DNA from: Pseudomicrostroma phylloplanum
Lineage: Eukaryota > Basidiomycota > Exobasidiomycetes > Microstromatales
NCBI GenBank assembly: GCA_039545275.1
Contig: BCHS01000012.1
Coordinates: 372,001 to 436,000 of the forward strand
DNA length: 64,000 nt
Direction of reading: 5' to 3'
A program made the position numbers and the translations under genes. How positions within the stretch are numbered: the first letter of the stretch is position 1; each line of letters starts with the position of its first letter. The notes under the pieces are model-generated. The model made no database searches and was not told the origin of the DNA. It was given only the letters and a program-made list of their open reading frames with translations. Positions 53,487-64,000 of the stretch are shown here, one piece after another.

Positions 53487-55626
53487 ATGAAGACCCCCTT
53501 ACCTTCGGTGACGCCCTCGGATCAGCTACTACCTGACGGTAAAGTTCCTCCTGATCTGACCGTCAAGCAGCTCAAGAGAGGAGCTGCCGCTCTAAGGGCA
53601 TTTGGAATCTATGTACATGTCGACTATCCAGCTTGGGCGAGTGAGTAGAAGGCCCTTTGTGACAACGTTTGGGCCTACGTATCGTCGAGAACAGAAAGTG
53701 CTCAGTGTCTATTCGATTCCCGTCCACGCAGCTGCTATCGAAGGGTCAAAGACACAGTGCAATGCCAAGATCGCTGCAGACAAAGAGGGCAAAGGCCATT
53801 CGAACCGGGCAGGTTCCAACCCACCATCGACCAGTACCCAGAGGAGCTGCTGTGTACGCTGCGGAAGGCTTGACGACGAGGTCCAAGCGACAAGGGTCAG
53901 GAGCTTAGATGACCTTCGAGGTCAGCGGGACCCTCAGAAGTCTTGCATGGACAAAGTGTTCACCCAACAGCAGCGCTCTCGCCCTAGCCTCGAGATTCCG
54001 AGCTCTTCGCCGCGAAGCGAAGGGGGCAGAGAAGAGGTGCTCTCTCTTGGCTCTACCATGGCGTGCGAAGCAGAATCTCATCATTCTCATTCGGTAAAAG
54101 CACCCCTGAGGAATATCCTGCTACCCGATCTGCCTGCCAGAATCAAGTTACTGCGAAGCCATCATCTGTATCATCATATGCAACAGCAGCCCGTTGCGAA
54201 TCCTCGTTGCCCACGGAATGGCTACGCACTACCCTCGCCCGTGAGTCGGAGAGAGGGAAGCTCGCCCCCCTCAACCTCCAGCTCTACCTCTATTCTCAAG
54301 AAGACTTGCTCGTCTCATGGCTCCACGGAAGGGAGGGAAGGCTCTGCCTATGCCAAAAAGATGGGGAAGATGGTCAGAATAACGACTTCCAGCCCGAATC
54401 TGTCAACTTCGCGGCCGCGTAGAGGGTCGTCGCCCAAGTCTCCGAATGGTCTCACCAGCGCCAAGTCAATGCAGAAGTCAGCCAGGCACGCACAAGACTA
54501 TCGAACTAGCAACGTCTTCGACCGCCAACGTCAGCAAGAGGAGATGTCTCGACGACGGCGTATTGCCGAAGATCTCGTTCGTAAAGAGATCAAGGCTCAG
54601 CGTGAAGCCGAGAGGCTACTCCAGCGAGAGATGGAGAAGCGACACGACCAAGTACTGGAAGAGTGTCGCCGAGCACAAGAAAGCCATCTGCGAAGGATTG
54701 AGGAGCAGGACAGGCTTCTCAGAGAGTACGAGGCTCTGCGATTAGCACCAAGAGCGACCACTGCAGCGGGTCGGGGCAAGAGTAGAGACAGAGGAGCAGA
54801 AGAGCCTGCAGTCACAAAGTTGGCCGAGCGCAGCCCCGCAGGCAGTCTTCGCGAGCGGTACATCTCCCCCAGCCGCGTCAAGCAAGACCTGCCTAGCGAC
54901 ACGCCCGCGGACGTATCACTATCTCGCAAGTCTACTGCAGACGACATCGTTTCGAGCCCTGCGTCCTTCTACTCACCAGGCTCGTTCCGACAAGGAAGTG
55001 TCGACAGTCGCTCCCCATTCTCCGTCACCCACACTGCCAGTGCCAGCGAGCAGGACAGCCGCATCGAAGAAGCTCAAGCAGGCATAGCGCCCTCTCGCTC
55101 CCGCTCACCCTCAAGTTCTCCCTCTCGCTCACGTTCTTGTCGTCTCCACAGGAGCAGTAGTCGACTGCTGAGGACGATATTTAGACAGCGAGGGCAAGAG
55201 CAAGAGCAGCTCGAGGCTGACGCTCAAGAAGGCCAGCTCGAGGATCTGAAGCGCATGCCTCGGGACAGCAGCAGTGGTAGTCGAAGCCGAAGTCGAAGGA
55301 GACGACCCTCGCTGAGAGTTGCTACAAACATCGCGGCGCTTGACAGACGTGAGGAAAATGTCGAAAATGGAGAGTCGAGGAGAGAGCAAGGCTCCTGTTC
55401 GGAAGCGACGATGGAGAAGCGCGTGCATACTAGGGCCGGCGACCTCGCCGCTTCTTCGGTTGCCTCGTTGCCCAGAAACCATACGAGGGAGCGCAGTACC
55501 GGGCGTGGTGGGGCAGGGGGACTGCTGAAGACCGGCGTATGTCCCTGTGAGGATGGACAGAAGTGCACTCGTCGGGCTATCTGCTGGGCTACGAGGAGGT
55601 TGAGGGGGAGGGGCCCGCCTAGCTGA
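53487..55626 (+). CDS. Orphan Ser/Arg-rich coiled-coil protein
   Basis: Not recognised. Exons 53487-53640 and 53732-55626 (GTGAGT donor, CACGCAG acceptor) give 682 residues. The short N-terminal module is orderly and looks conserved: DLTVKQLKRGAAALRAFGIY, then VHVDYPAWA. A poorly ordered Ser/Pro/His-rich stretch follows. A Glu/Arg-rich coiled coil spans about 54516-54745 (RRRRIAEDLVRKEIKAQREA). The last third is disordered with RS dipeptides (PSRSRSPSSSPSRSRS) and SRSRRRRPS, as in splicing-associated proteins. It ends with a Cys/Arg-rich tail. Further introns in 53800-54200 are possible. Likely lineage-restricted; a cytoskeletal or nuclear speckle role would be guesswork. Confidence 0.6.
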
Positions 55627-55849
55627 GGACGCGAGGAGCAGCGTAAGGGTGGCCGCTGGGCATGCTGGAAGCTCATAAGGGACACCACGACGCTATCTGT
55701 CACTGGCTAATACGGTTAACTCAACTGACACTACCCCCACCTTTACATCCGCATTCGTACACGAACACGAAAAAAGTCTGACAAGTCTTGTGCTAACTTT
55801 TCCTTGACAGTGCAATACATTGTCTTCGCTTGCCATCCTCCCCTCTCAT

Positions 55850-58800
55850 TCATTGCAAGACCTGCCTCAGATCGTTCAACAGCCTCATCACACCCTTACC
55901 GCTCGCATCCTCCGCTCCATCTCCATCCTCCAGGGTATTTGCCGCTGCTCCTCCACCCCTCGAGAGAATGAGGAGTTCCTCCATCTTAGGCCTCCCCACA
56001 CCCTCGATGAAGCGCCTAAGGAGCGCTCCGTCCAGCACGCCCTTGTTGATTGGTCTGCTCGCCATCTCGTTGCGCACGATGCGGAAGCCGCGCGGGTTGA
56101 GGCCTCCAAGGTGCTGTACATGTCGGGCCATTGTGCTCTGCAGCGGGTTCAACTGCGCAAAGATCTCCTCCCGAACCGGTTTGACTATGGAGAGAGAGCC
56201 ATTGAGTCCGCCCAGTAGTACCTGGTTGCTCAGCGCTAGACCGCCCGACTCGGTCGTTGTGGGTCCGGAGAGTGTGGTAGAGGCAGTGTACTCTGTTGGC
56301 GTCTGGAATTCTGTACGCAGCACTAGCCTCTGCCCACCCTGTGTCGAGGGGATATTCGGGCTGTAGTCAAGGAGACGTACGGAGCCCGACACATCTGTTG
56401 AGACAAAGGAGAGGGAGTCTCCAGAGATGAGATAATTGCCAGTGGTGGCGTACGAATCGTTGAAGTCTCTAGAGAAGATCGTCAGCTTGAAGGGATCCTC
56501 TTGGAAGCCGACAAAAGTCAGAGACTTCTTGAGGTCGCTCAAGAGAAGGGTGGACCCCAAGCGACGGATCGAGGTCGTAAGGTAATTGGTATCGAGGAAT
56601 GCAATGTGAATCAGGACTTCATGATTCTCGAAGGCACGGATGTAGAGCTTCTGTCCCATGGCGCAGACGAGATAACCAGAAATGTCCGACAAAGCCGTCA
56701 CAGGCCCTCTTGCATCTTCCTTGAGCAACAGCTTCAGACGAGCGTTGGCCAAAGGGTCATCAAGGTTCGGCACCGTCTCCACAATGTCGAAGATGTACGT
56801 CGCTCCCCTGGTGGGCCTGTCCTCGCCATGGAAGATCGTCGTGCCGACCGCGATGAATTCCTTCAGGCCAGTGGCAGTAGAGGCTGAGGTGAGGGTCAGG
56901 AGCTCCAGCGCCGACACCGTCTCGTTCTGCTCCAGCTCGAAACCATCGATTGGCTCAGACCAGTCGTCCTTGAAGAGCTCAATGGCTCCTCGCCGACTCA
57001 TGGCAGGCGTAGGATCTGCTTCCAATGAGCGGATGATCTCATTATCTTCGGTGTCGAAGAGGGCGAATGGGGCCTCAACGCTTGAGGCAGTAACGAGTGC
57101 TCGTATGGACGGATAAGGTCTGACGTGCGTGTACTCTCGTCCGGTAGAGAATGTCGACCGGGCGATCGCAAGATCGTATTTCAGATCATCGGGAAGTTCA
57201 GCTGCAGAGATACCCCCTGGGTGAGAGGCAACATAGCGTGTATCGCTCAGCCAGGCAAGACTGGTGATGTCCTCAATGGAAGTCTCGAGGAAACAAAGAC
57301 CGCCTTTACTAGTCTTGCTTATGAACCCCGGCTGGCGACCAGTGATGAACAGAGCTGGGCCTGCTGCCTCACTGCTGGGACGTTGTACGATCTGAATGCG
57401 TGCTTTTGCGCGAAGCTCACCGTCAGGTGGGTTCATGTATGATTCGCTCGATTGCTCCAGCTGCTTTGCGAAAGTCTTGACGAAGATGAGCTGCTGCCCT
57501 GTCGAAGCGGCGCTGCCTTCGCTAGCCTCTTGATCCAGCAGCGCTGCTTCCCAGCAGGTCACAAGACCGTCGTCTCCTACCATGGTGATTCCCAGCCTGT
57601 CCGCCAGAGGCCCGACCCACACAGCCTGTTGGGCCGGATCGACCGCTTTCGAGCAGACAAAGACTCTCTCTTCTGAGGTGAGACCTTCCAGTCTCATGGG
57701 CGAGTCCCATAGAGAATTGGAGCGCCAAAGCAGCTCCAAAGATGGTAGTGTATACACTTCAAGGCTGCCTGTGATCGTAATGACGGCGAGGCGTCTGCTC
57801 CCCTGCTCCGTCGCCGAAGGTGAAGTGCGGTCAACAGACGTATCTGCCCTGTCCAAAGAGTTACGCATCTCTTCATCGTCGTCTTCACCATAGTCTACCT
57901 CATCATCATCTGCTGCTGGCACTATTGAGGATGCGGCTGCGCTAGTCCTACCTGATGCGTCTTGCCCTGCTGAGGTAGGCGCATTCTCTGTCGCTCCGCT
58001 GATATCGGAGAAGAGCTGAGTCATTTGAGCCTTGTCCAGTCCAGGCCGAGCAAGTTGTAGCCTGGCCAAAGATTTCCTGCTTCTGCTCCATCGATAGATG
58101 TGAGGCACTCCGTCGGCTGTAGTGAAGGTGACGTACTGTGCTCCCTCCTCAGCGTGCGCCTCAATTGTAGCTTGAACAATCGTACCTTGCACCTTGGTGG
58201 AACTTATCGGCCCTTCTTCCAACTGCGATAGGTCGAAGGCTTCCAGTGCATCGTCTCGAACAACAGCAAAGATGGCTTCCTCCGAAGCTAGCTTTCCCGC
58301 AGCCAAGATTCCACCATTAATGGATCCGAGCTGGGACAACTGGCCATTCTGATCTTCGATGCGGCAAATAAGACTCTCTTCCCCAACGCCAGCATCAAAT
58401 ATGACTGTCTGATCGCCAATGTGCAGTACATTAGTCTGCTGGCCACCGTAGATGAGGTCTTGCTGCCTTCTCGGCTGCAAGCGCATCTCGAGCTGGCTGA
58501 GTGCAGCGGAATGACCAGCCCCATGAGCTACCACAGTTTTGACTATGTCTTCTTGATTCATATCTCGTACAACGGCAAGACTGATGTCCGAGATGGGTCC
58601 TAGACCAGGGAGCGAGTCGACCCCAGTCAGAGAGTAATCCACGCTTCCAGACGTAGTAGCAGTCCCTCTCGAAAGCTCGTTAGACGTAGACGGGAGGACA
58701 GATTCTCCATATAGGTCTGCATCATCATCGTCGTCAACGTCCATTCTGTCTTTAGACCCATTGGTAGATCTTTCGGCGGATGCTTGGTGGAGGCCATCTT

Positions 58801-60199
58801 CGTGGGCGTCCTGCTTTGCTTTGCCGCCAACACTGAGAAGTTTGGAATCGCCTACCATCGAGCCGACAAAGAGCAGAGGCGCTTCAGCATCTTCGAGCGC
58901 TTGGGATGCTTCGATCCACGTTGCAAGACTGGAGCGTACTCCGGTGAGGACTGGTGGGCTTTGGACAAAGTCCAGGTGAATGGCGGAGACTGCCCGTCCA
59001 TCGAGTGAGCACCGCAGACTGAGAACAGATCCATCCTGCAGGATGAGCAGGCCACTGCCAGGAGACGGCCGGACTGAATCTTTTGAGCCCTCTTCCGGCA
59101 ACGATACGCCCTCGGTCCATATGAGATGAGAATTGCTCAGATCGAGATGCCTGTCGTCGTTTGGTCTCTTCCACTCGGGCATTGCCAGGATGGCCTCGTT
59201 GGTAGTTATACGCTCCGTCCAACCATTGATTCTGACACCGCTCAGCTTGCCATTCTGATCGGCGTGGAAGATTGCAGTCGTTGTTACGACGAAGACACCA
59301 CCTAAGCTTGGACTTGGCCGTGTATACAGAGTGTCGTATGGCAGGTTCGAGACGTGGGAAAGGATGGAGTGACTCGTAGCCGCCAAATCCAGCGTAACGA
59401 GGTATAGATGGACAGTATCGCGTTCCGAGCTGAGAGAGGCGGTCCAGCTCTGTGAGGCCGGTTCGCACAGGAACGCAGCGGTAGGCTTTTGGAAGTTGGG
59501 GAGAAAGACGATGTCCCGAATATTCCGCAGACCGTCATCTACTTCCGAAAGAGGCAGAACGAAAGATGGTGTGTACGGCAGTACCTTTCGCTCTTGTCCA
59601 TTGCCTAGAGCAGAGGTTGAGGTGCCGTACAGGTCTTCGAACTCATCGTCCTGGTCCAGAAGGTCGAGGTCAGATGAGGACATCAGAGGCAGCACAGCAA
59701 TGGCGTCCTGGGGCAACAGAAGCGTAGCGCATCTGTGAGCAGGATCCAGGGACAAGATAGGACGGAATCTCTCTGGCAGACCTGCAGACAGCTGCGACGC
59801 CCGCTCGTAGGTATGTACGCTGACTGTAGCGAGGTCTTGGCTTGCCTCATCCCATTCCAGGAGCGCGATCTTTGCATCTCGGAATGAGACTAGCAAACGA
59901 TCCTTACTATCTTCCTCTGACTCGATAGTCTTGGTAGACTGGAGCCCCGTAATGGCTCCGAACAAAGTCTTGGTCCTCAGATGCCATAGCTTCGGTTGGC
60001 GTGAGCCTTCCTTGCTCGCTCTCACTTCCCAGACCTGTAATGTTTCATCTCGTGCCGTAACAAGATGTGAGAGTACAACGCCGCGAGAAGTAGGGTATGA
60101 TGCGGAGGATGATGAAGGGCGTGCGAGTTGGCACGAGACTGCATGGGCAGGGGACGTAGCCGGTAGGATCTGGTCGAAGGAGGCGTAGGAGGCGGACAT
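55850..60199 (-). CDS. CFT1: Cleavage and polyadenylation factor subunit CPSF160/Cft1
   Basis: Large scaffold subunit of the cleavage and polyadenylation factor, containing three beta-propellers related to DDB1 and SF3B3. Single exon; from the ATG at 60199 it gives 1449 residues, and the frame is open to 60316. Family features include an N-terminal ARDETLQVWEV repeat, the DLYGESVLPS-type acidic loop after DVDDDDDAD, and ITGSLEVYTLPSLELLWRSN. The C-terminal CPSF-A region contains the segment AMGQKLYIRAFENHEVLIHIAF, followed by RRFIEGVGRPKMEELL near the end. The intronless state over 4.3 kb is notable but shared with BST1 in this window. Divergent from the polyol dehydrogenase gene. Confidence 0.93.
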   Translation of the reverse strand: MSASYASFDQILPATSPAHAVSCQLARPSSSSASYPTSRGVVLSHLVTARDETLQVWEVRASKEGSRQPKLWHLRTKTLFGAITGLQSTKTIESEEDSKDRLLVSFRDAKIALLEWDEASQDLATVSVHTYERASQLSAGLPERFRPILSLDPAHRCATLLLPQDAIAVLPLMSSSDLDLLDQDDEFEDLYGTSTSALGNGQERKVLPYTPSFVLPLSEVDDGLRNIRDIVFLPNFQKPTAAFLCEPASQSWTASLSSERDTVHLYLVTLDLAATSHSILSHVSNLPYDTLYTRPSPSLGGVFVVTTTAIFHADQNGKLSGVRINGWTERITTNEAILAMPEWKRPNDDRHLDLSNSHLIWTEGVSLPEEGSKDSVRPSPGSGLLILQDGSVLSLRCSLDGRAVSAIHLDFVQSPPVLTGVRSSLATWIEASQALEDAEAPLLFVGSMVGDSKLLSVGGKAKQDAHEDGLHQASAERSTNGSKDRMDVDDDDDADLYGESVLPSTSNELSRGTATTSGSVDYSLTGVDSLPGLGPISDISLAVVRDMNQEDIVKTVVAHGAGHSAALSQLEMRLQPRRQQDLIYGGQQTNVLHIGDQTVIFDAGVGEESLICRIEDQNGQLSQLGSINGGILAAGKLASEEAIFAVVRDDALEAFDLSQLEEGPISSTKVQGTIVQATIEAHAEEGAQYVTFTTADGVPHIYRWSRSRKSLARLQLARPGLDKAQMTQLFSDISGATENAPTSAGQDASGRTSAAASSIVPAADDDEVDYGEDDDEEMRNSLDRADTSVDRTSPSATEQGSRRLAVITITGSLEVYTLPSLELLWRSNSLWDSPMRLEGLTSEERVFVCSKAVDPAQQAVWVGPLADRLGITMVGDDGLVTCWEAALLDQEASEGSAASTGQQLIFVKTFAKQLEQSSESYMNPPDGELRAKARIQIVQRPSSEAAGPALFITGRQPGFISKTSKGGLCFLETSIEDITSLAWLSDTRYVASHPGGISAAELPDDLKYDLAIARSTFSTGREYTHVRPYPSIRALVTASSVEAPFALFDTEDNEIIRSLEADPTPAMSRRGAIELFKDDWSEPIDGFELEQNETVSALELLTLTSASTATGLKEFIAVGTTIFHGEDRPTRGATYIFDIVETVPNLDDPLANARLKLLLKEDARGPVTALSDISGYLVCAMGQKLYIRAFENHEVLIHIAFLDTNYLTTSIRRLGSTLLLSDLKKSLTFVGFQEDPFKLTIFSRDFNDSYATTGNYLISGDSLSFVSTDVSGSVRLLDYSPNIPSTQGGQRLVLRTEFQTPTEYTASTTLSGPTTTESGGLALSNQVLLGGLNGSLSIVKPVREEIFAQLNPLQSTMARHVQHLGGLNPRGFRIVRNEMASRPINKGVLDGALLRRFIEGVGRPKMEELLILSRGGGAAANTLEDGDGAEDASGKGVMRLLNDLRQVLQ

Positions 60200-60513
60200 G
60201 GTACCCGCAAGGCGACGGGAAGAAGTGACTGACGTGCGCTCGATACTTGTGCCATGCTTTCCGGATGATTCCTCGTTCCGTTCCGATGTCGTTCGGCTGC
60301 CAGAACCCGACCCCACGTGGGGCCGGCTCGGTAATCTGGTTTCCCGAAGGTGGGACCGACGACATCGGAAAAGTAGCTGCAGTCGTGCGTCTGTCCGTCC
60401 GGCTCAAATAAGACTCGGCCTGCTTACCAGCACACTCCCCCTGTTCTTCGGACATCTCCTCCTCGCATCCTGTCCTTCGATCTTCCCCTACCATAGCAAC
60501 GACTTCATTCATC
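60200..60513. promoter_or_regulatory. Divergent promoter region CFT1 / polyol dehydrogenase
   Basis: About 310 bp between opposite starts. The 60370-60510 part is pyrimidine-rich. No specific motif is named. Confidence 0.4.
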
Positions 60514-61939
60514 ATGTCACCTTCTGCTACTACCCCCGTGCTCAAAGAGAACCTCACCCTCAAGGCCACACACGAGTCAAAGCTCGAGCTTATCCGTAGT
60601 GAGGCTAAGCTCCCCGGAGAGGGTCAAGCTTTGGTACACGTCAAGGCTACCGGGTAAGTGAGGAGCCGCACTCGAGCTTCTACAAATGCATTCAGAACTG
60701 ATGATGGCCCTCTTATCATTCATTCCCTGCCAGTGTATGCGGCTCTGACGTGCACTTCTGGAAGCATGCTGGACTGGGGCCCTGGAAGATTACTGACAAG
60801 ACCGCCCTCGGCCACGAGTCCGGCGGTATCGTCATTGCAGTTGGCCCAGGAGTCGAACATGTCAAGGTTGGAGACAGGGTCGCCATTGAGCCTGGAGTTC
60901 CCTGTGGAAAGGTGTGTGCTCTTGGCTGCTGCAGTCAGAGTGTCCCCATTACTGACTGTCCTTCCGCTGCGATGCTCAGGTCACCTGCACTTACTGCCGA
61001 AGTGGTCAATACAATCTGTGCCCCACGGTCGACTTTTACTCGGTCCCTCCCATGGACGGTACCCTGACAAGGTACCATGTCCACCCTGCTGCTTGGCTGC
61101 ACAAGGTCCCCGACTCCATGTCGTACCCTGAGATCGCCCTTCTGGAGCCTCTCAGTGTCGTGCTGCGAGCCACTGACCGAGCTGACATCAGGCTCGGAGA
61201 TCCGGTGCTGAGTGAGTACGCTCCTTTTCGGCTCACGCTCTGTGCATGATCAGCTGATCTTCCGTCTCGTCTATCTATCCGACATTAGTCACTGGGGCCG
61301 GCCCCATTGGAGTCTGCCAGCTGCTGTGCGCTGCTGCCGCTGGTGCCTCTCCCATCGTCATTACTGACCTTGCACAAGAGCGTCTAGACTTTGCCAAGAA
61401 GCTCTGCCCAGAGGTGCATCCTTTCAAGATCGACCTGAACCTGACGCCAGAGGAGTCTGCTCGTCAAATCGTCAAGGTCTTCACAGCCGCTTCACACGGC
61501 GTGGGCGGAGAGATGATGCCTTCCAAGGTTCTGGAGTGCACCGGTGTAGAGAGCTCGATTGCCGTTGCTTCGTACGCTTGCAAGCCTTCAGGCCTCGTCT
61601 TTGTTCTGGGTGTAGGCAAGTCGCACTTGAGTATTCCTTTCATGCATCTGTCGACGAACGAGATCGACCTCAAGTTCCTGTTCCGATACGTGAGTTGCTC
61701 GTATTATCTGCAAAGCGAAAAGCAAACGTCGACAGGCAACTGATACCCTCTCACTCTATCTCTCACAGCGCGATACCTGGCCAAAGGCCATCCGTCTCGT
61801 CGCCTCGGGCAAGATTCCCTCGCTCAAGCAGATTGTGACCCACACTTTCCCTCTTGAAAAGGCAAAGGAGGCCGTGGAACACTCTGCCGACCGTAGCGTC
61901 TTCTCCGTAAAGACACTCATTGTAGACGAAGAGGACTAG
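60514..61939 (+). CDS. Zinc-dependent polyol dehydrogenase (sorbitol/xylitol/L-arabinitol type)
   Basis: Medium-chain dehydrogenase/reductase that oxidises a polyol to a ketose with NAD+. Five exons, 60514-60653, 60734-60911, 60980-61211, 61289-61689 and 61769-61939, give 373 residues. Catalytic zinc ligands are Cys49 (VCGSDVHFW), His74 and Glu75 (GHESG). A structural zinc set is Cys104, Cys109, Cys112 and Cys120, with a wider first spacing (C-x4-C) than usual. The Rossmann motif is [13 protein letters not shown], with Asp in [11 protein letters not shown] favouring NAD over NADP. Donors are GTAAGT, GTGTGT and two GTGAGT. Exact substrate (xylitol, sorbitol or L-arabinitol) cannot be settled from sequence alone. 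Confidence 0.92.
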
Positions 61940-62428
61940 AGCATTCAAACGCAGCCTTCTTCCTTAGACTTTGCTCGATTGCTTCAGATGACTGTGTGTC
62001 CCACTGGCTGCTCAGGCGGGAGTAGTCGCCCGGATTCAATGATCACCCCGTCACTGAGGGTGCTCCAACCTTATCTCGTATCTTCAGCCCCTTTCTGAAT
62101 TGCGCTAATAAATGAATCGGAAGATTTATGTTTTCGTGGGTGCAAAGCATGGTAAAGGCGAATACATATCGTGATAGTTACGAGTTCCTTTATTCAATGA
62201 AAAGGGCGAGCAACGAAACGAGAAGAAGGTGGTGGGGGGAAGCAAACGCAGGTGTCGATGGCGAAACACCGGTATCAGGTCAAGCTCCAAGAGGTTCTTA
62301 GCCTAGATGGATGAGTGAAGAGGCGAGGAAAGGAGTGGGCAGTGGTAATAATCTACAAAGGTTCCGAGAGGTCTGCAAGACCGACGGTGCAAGATTGTCC
62401 ATCCTGTGGTGGGACGTGACGTAATCGT
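61940..62428. other. Convergent region with AATAAA signal
   Basis: About 490 bp between convergent stops. AATAAA at 62107-62112 lies 168 bp after the dehydrogenase stop and is a good polyadenylation signal candidate. A T-rich stretch follows to about 62200. No gene seen. Confidence 0.5.
62107..62112 (+). terminator. AATAAA polyadenylation hexamer
   Basis: Canonical hexamer downstream of the polyol dehydrogenase stop, in an AT-rich patch of a GC-rich region. Only inferred to act as the 3'-end signal. Confidence 0.5.
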
Positions 62429-64000
62429 CTATTCGAAGACAGGTGTGGTGGCGTCCTGACTGCTGAGGGAAGGCGTCATCAGCGTCGAGGTATCGTGCTC
62501 TAGTCCAACCCACTTCTTCAGCATGGCGTCGAGTGTTGCTCTCCGCACAGGCTTGGAGAGGAAGTCGGACATGCCTGCTGCAAGACAGAGGTCCCTGCCT
62601 TTAATTGCCGCTGCCGTGAGGGCGATGATGGGAACTCTTCTCATGGCGAGCGAAGAGGACGCTCTCATCAGCCGTGTCGCTTGGAAGCCGTCCTATAGGA
62701 GTATGGAAAGTTCGGGTTAGCAACGTCAAAACGAGCTCTCAAGGCTCTCAATCACTCACCATTGTGGGCATCATGCAGTCCATGAGGACCAAGGCGTAGT
62801 CCTCCTTGGTCTTATAAAACTCCAAGACCTGTGCTCCGTTCTCAGCGTGGTCTACTTCGTATCCCAGCTTCTGCAGCGTTTTGATGGCAATCTGCGAATT
62901 GACAGGATTGTCTTCCGCGAGAAGTATGCGAGCCTTCCTGGTGGTGTCGCTCTTCGTTGTCGTCGAGACAAGAGAGGATCTTCTGAAGCCAAGGTAATCT
63001 TCAGAAGGCGCTCCAGTACCAGTAGCGGAGGCAGAGCCAGGCGCAAAGGTATGGCAAGCTGTCGTCTTGGTAGTTGTTGTAGTCTGCGTCAACATTGCAG
63101 TCCTTTCACCAATTTGATAAGTGGAAAACATGCTTTGCAACTCTTCGCGAGGGTTCTGGGCTTCTGAATTGGGAGACTTCAGCAATGGCACTGTGAAGGT
63201 CACCGTCGTGCCCACACCCTCCTCAGACTCGAGGGAGATCTCTCCTCCCATCAACTCGATGAGGTTCCGGCAGATGGCCAGTCCCAAACCTGAGCCCCCG
63301 TACTTGCGCGAGGTCGATGGGTCAGCTTGGCGGAAGGGTTGGAAGAGACTGCTCAGCTGTGCTTGAGGAATCCCACATCCCGAGTCCGAGACCTTGAAAG
63401 AGTAGTAGCAAATGCCACTCTCCTCTCGTGCTTTGTTTGCCTGCAACATAACGCTGCCGTGTTCCGTGAACTTGCCTGCATTGGCAAGGAGATTGTTCAA
63501 GACCTGCGTTATCCGACCCGCATCACCCAACACGATCTCGTCCGGCAGGTCGATCTCCTTATTGAGCTCTAAGCCTTTCGAGAGCATCAATCTCTGGAAG
63601 TCCCGCGCAGAATCCTCACAGACCAGCTGGAGTGAGAATGGCAGTGACACCAGGTCCAGCTTGCCAGCTTCGACTTTGCTGAAGTCCAGCACATCATTGA
63701 TGACCGTCAACAGAGCCGCTGAGGAGCGCAAGATGGAATGCACCAGATCTTGCGCTTCGGCGTTGAGACTGTCGATGTCGAGAAGGAGCTCGCTGAGACC
63801 AACGACTCCGTTGAGAGGTGTACGGATCTCGTGACTGATGACCTACGTGAAGGAAGAGGGGCGCAGCATGTGGTGTCAGAAAGCTATACCGATACCTCCG
63901 AATCTTGTCGGTCCGTCTACTCACTGCTAAAAATTGACTCTTCATTCTGCTTGCCTCCTTTGCCGCCGAGCTTGCCGCTTCTGCACGGGCGACTTCCCTG
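62429..64000 (-). CDS. Hybrid histidine kinase, 3' part (N-terminus beyond window)
   Basis: Two-component sensor of the fungal hybrid class. Visible exons are 64000-63925 (partial), 63842-62760 and 62692-62429. The open end reads an Ala/Glu-rich helix, then KSQFLAVISHEIRTPLNG with the phospho-acceptor His restored across the first junction. The ATPase domain has the N box NNLLANAGKF, DSGCGIP (G1) and GGSGLGLAICRNLIELMGG (G2). A Thr-rich linker leads to the receiver: LLAEDNPVNSQIA, the phospho-accepting Asp in LVLMDCMMP, the Thr in IIALTA and the Lys in FLSKPV. All key residues are present. Sensor domains lie outside the window, so the HHK class cannot be assigned. Confidence 0.92.

Noticed and set aside
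53700..53731. tRNA-like T-loop sequence (ATTCGATTCCCGTC)
   Set aside because: It lies in an intron and no matching acceptor or anticodon arms can be drawn around it.

Overview
The window looks like gene-dense nuclear DNA from a basidiomycete fungus. A smut-relative (Ustilaginomycotina) would fit, but that placement is inference. Neighbouring protein-coding genes lie on alternating strands, and most have zero to three short spliceosomal introns, usually 50-130 nt with a GTGAGT donor. The families are fungal housekeeping genes: BST1, COQ5, calcipressin, AVL9, peroxisomal thiolase, SWC2/YL1, SRO7, TAM41, RAD50, CFT1 and a hybrid histidine kinase. I see no bacterial or phage genes, operons, CRISPR arrays, rRNA, tRNA or complete transposons. 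A complex I assembly factor (NDUFAF3-like) suggests a respiratory complex I, unlike Saccharomyces or Schizosaccharomyces.

Layout, left to right. 1-857: no confident gene. 858-9502: BST1 (-), COQ5 (+), calcipressin (-), ICln (-), LSM8 (+). 9746-17267: AVL9 (-), phosphatidylserine decarboxylase (+), HMCES/SRAP (-), TOM22 (+). 17730-25789: thiolase with PTS2 (+), NUG1-like protein with broken GTPase motifs (+), YL1/SWC2 (+), PDX1 (-). 26588-34986: secreted alpha/beta-hydrolase-like protein lacking its nucleophile serine (+), calcineurin A (-), J-domain protein (-), Derlin (+), DUF1348 protein (-). 35338-48357: XPG/FEN-like nuclease (+), TAM41 (-), SRO7/Lgl (-), RAD50 (+). 48625-55626: putative chromatin-associated acidic protein (+), two MAPEG paralogs in tandem (-), NDUFAF3-like protein (+), serine/arginine-rich coiled-coil orphan (+). 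55850-64000: CFT1 (-), polyol dehydrogenase (+), and the 3' part of a hybrid histidine kinase (-) running off the right edge.

How the genes work together. Several pairs share short divergent promoters (BST1/COQ5, ICln/LSM8, AVL9/PSD, HMCES/TOM22, J-protein/Derlin, DUF1348/XPG, SRO7/RAD50, MAPEG-B/NDUFAF3-like, CFT1/polyol dehydrogenase). Recurring themes are membrane lipids and trafficking (BST1, PSD, TAM41, AVL9, SRO7, Derlin), mitochondria (COQ5, TOM22, PDX1, TAM41, NDUFAF3-like), RNA processing (ICln, LSM8, CFT1), DNA damage (HMCES with a C-terminal PIP box, RAD50, XPG-like) and calcium signalling (calcineurin A and its regulator calcipressin about 21 kb apart). I found no convincing new multi-gene system. 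The best leads are single genes: the pseudo-GTPase NUG1-like protein, the serine-less secreted hydrolase, the in-frame ICln/calcipressin junction, the divergent XPG-like nuclease and the SR-rich orphan. Exon boundaries were worked out by hand from splice signals and reading frame, with no transcript data.
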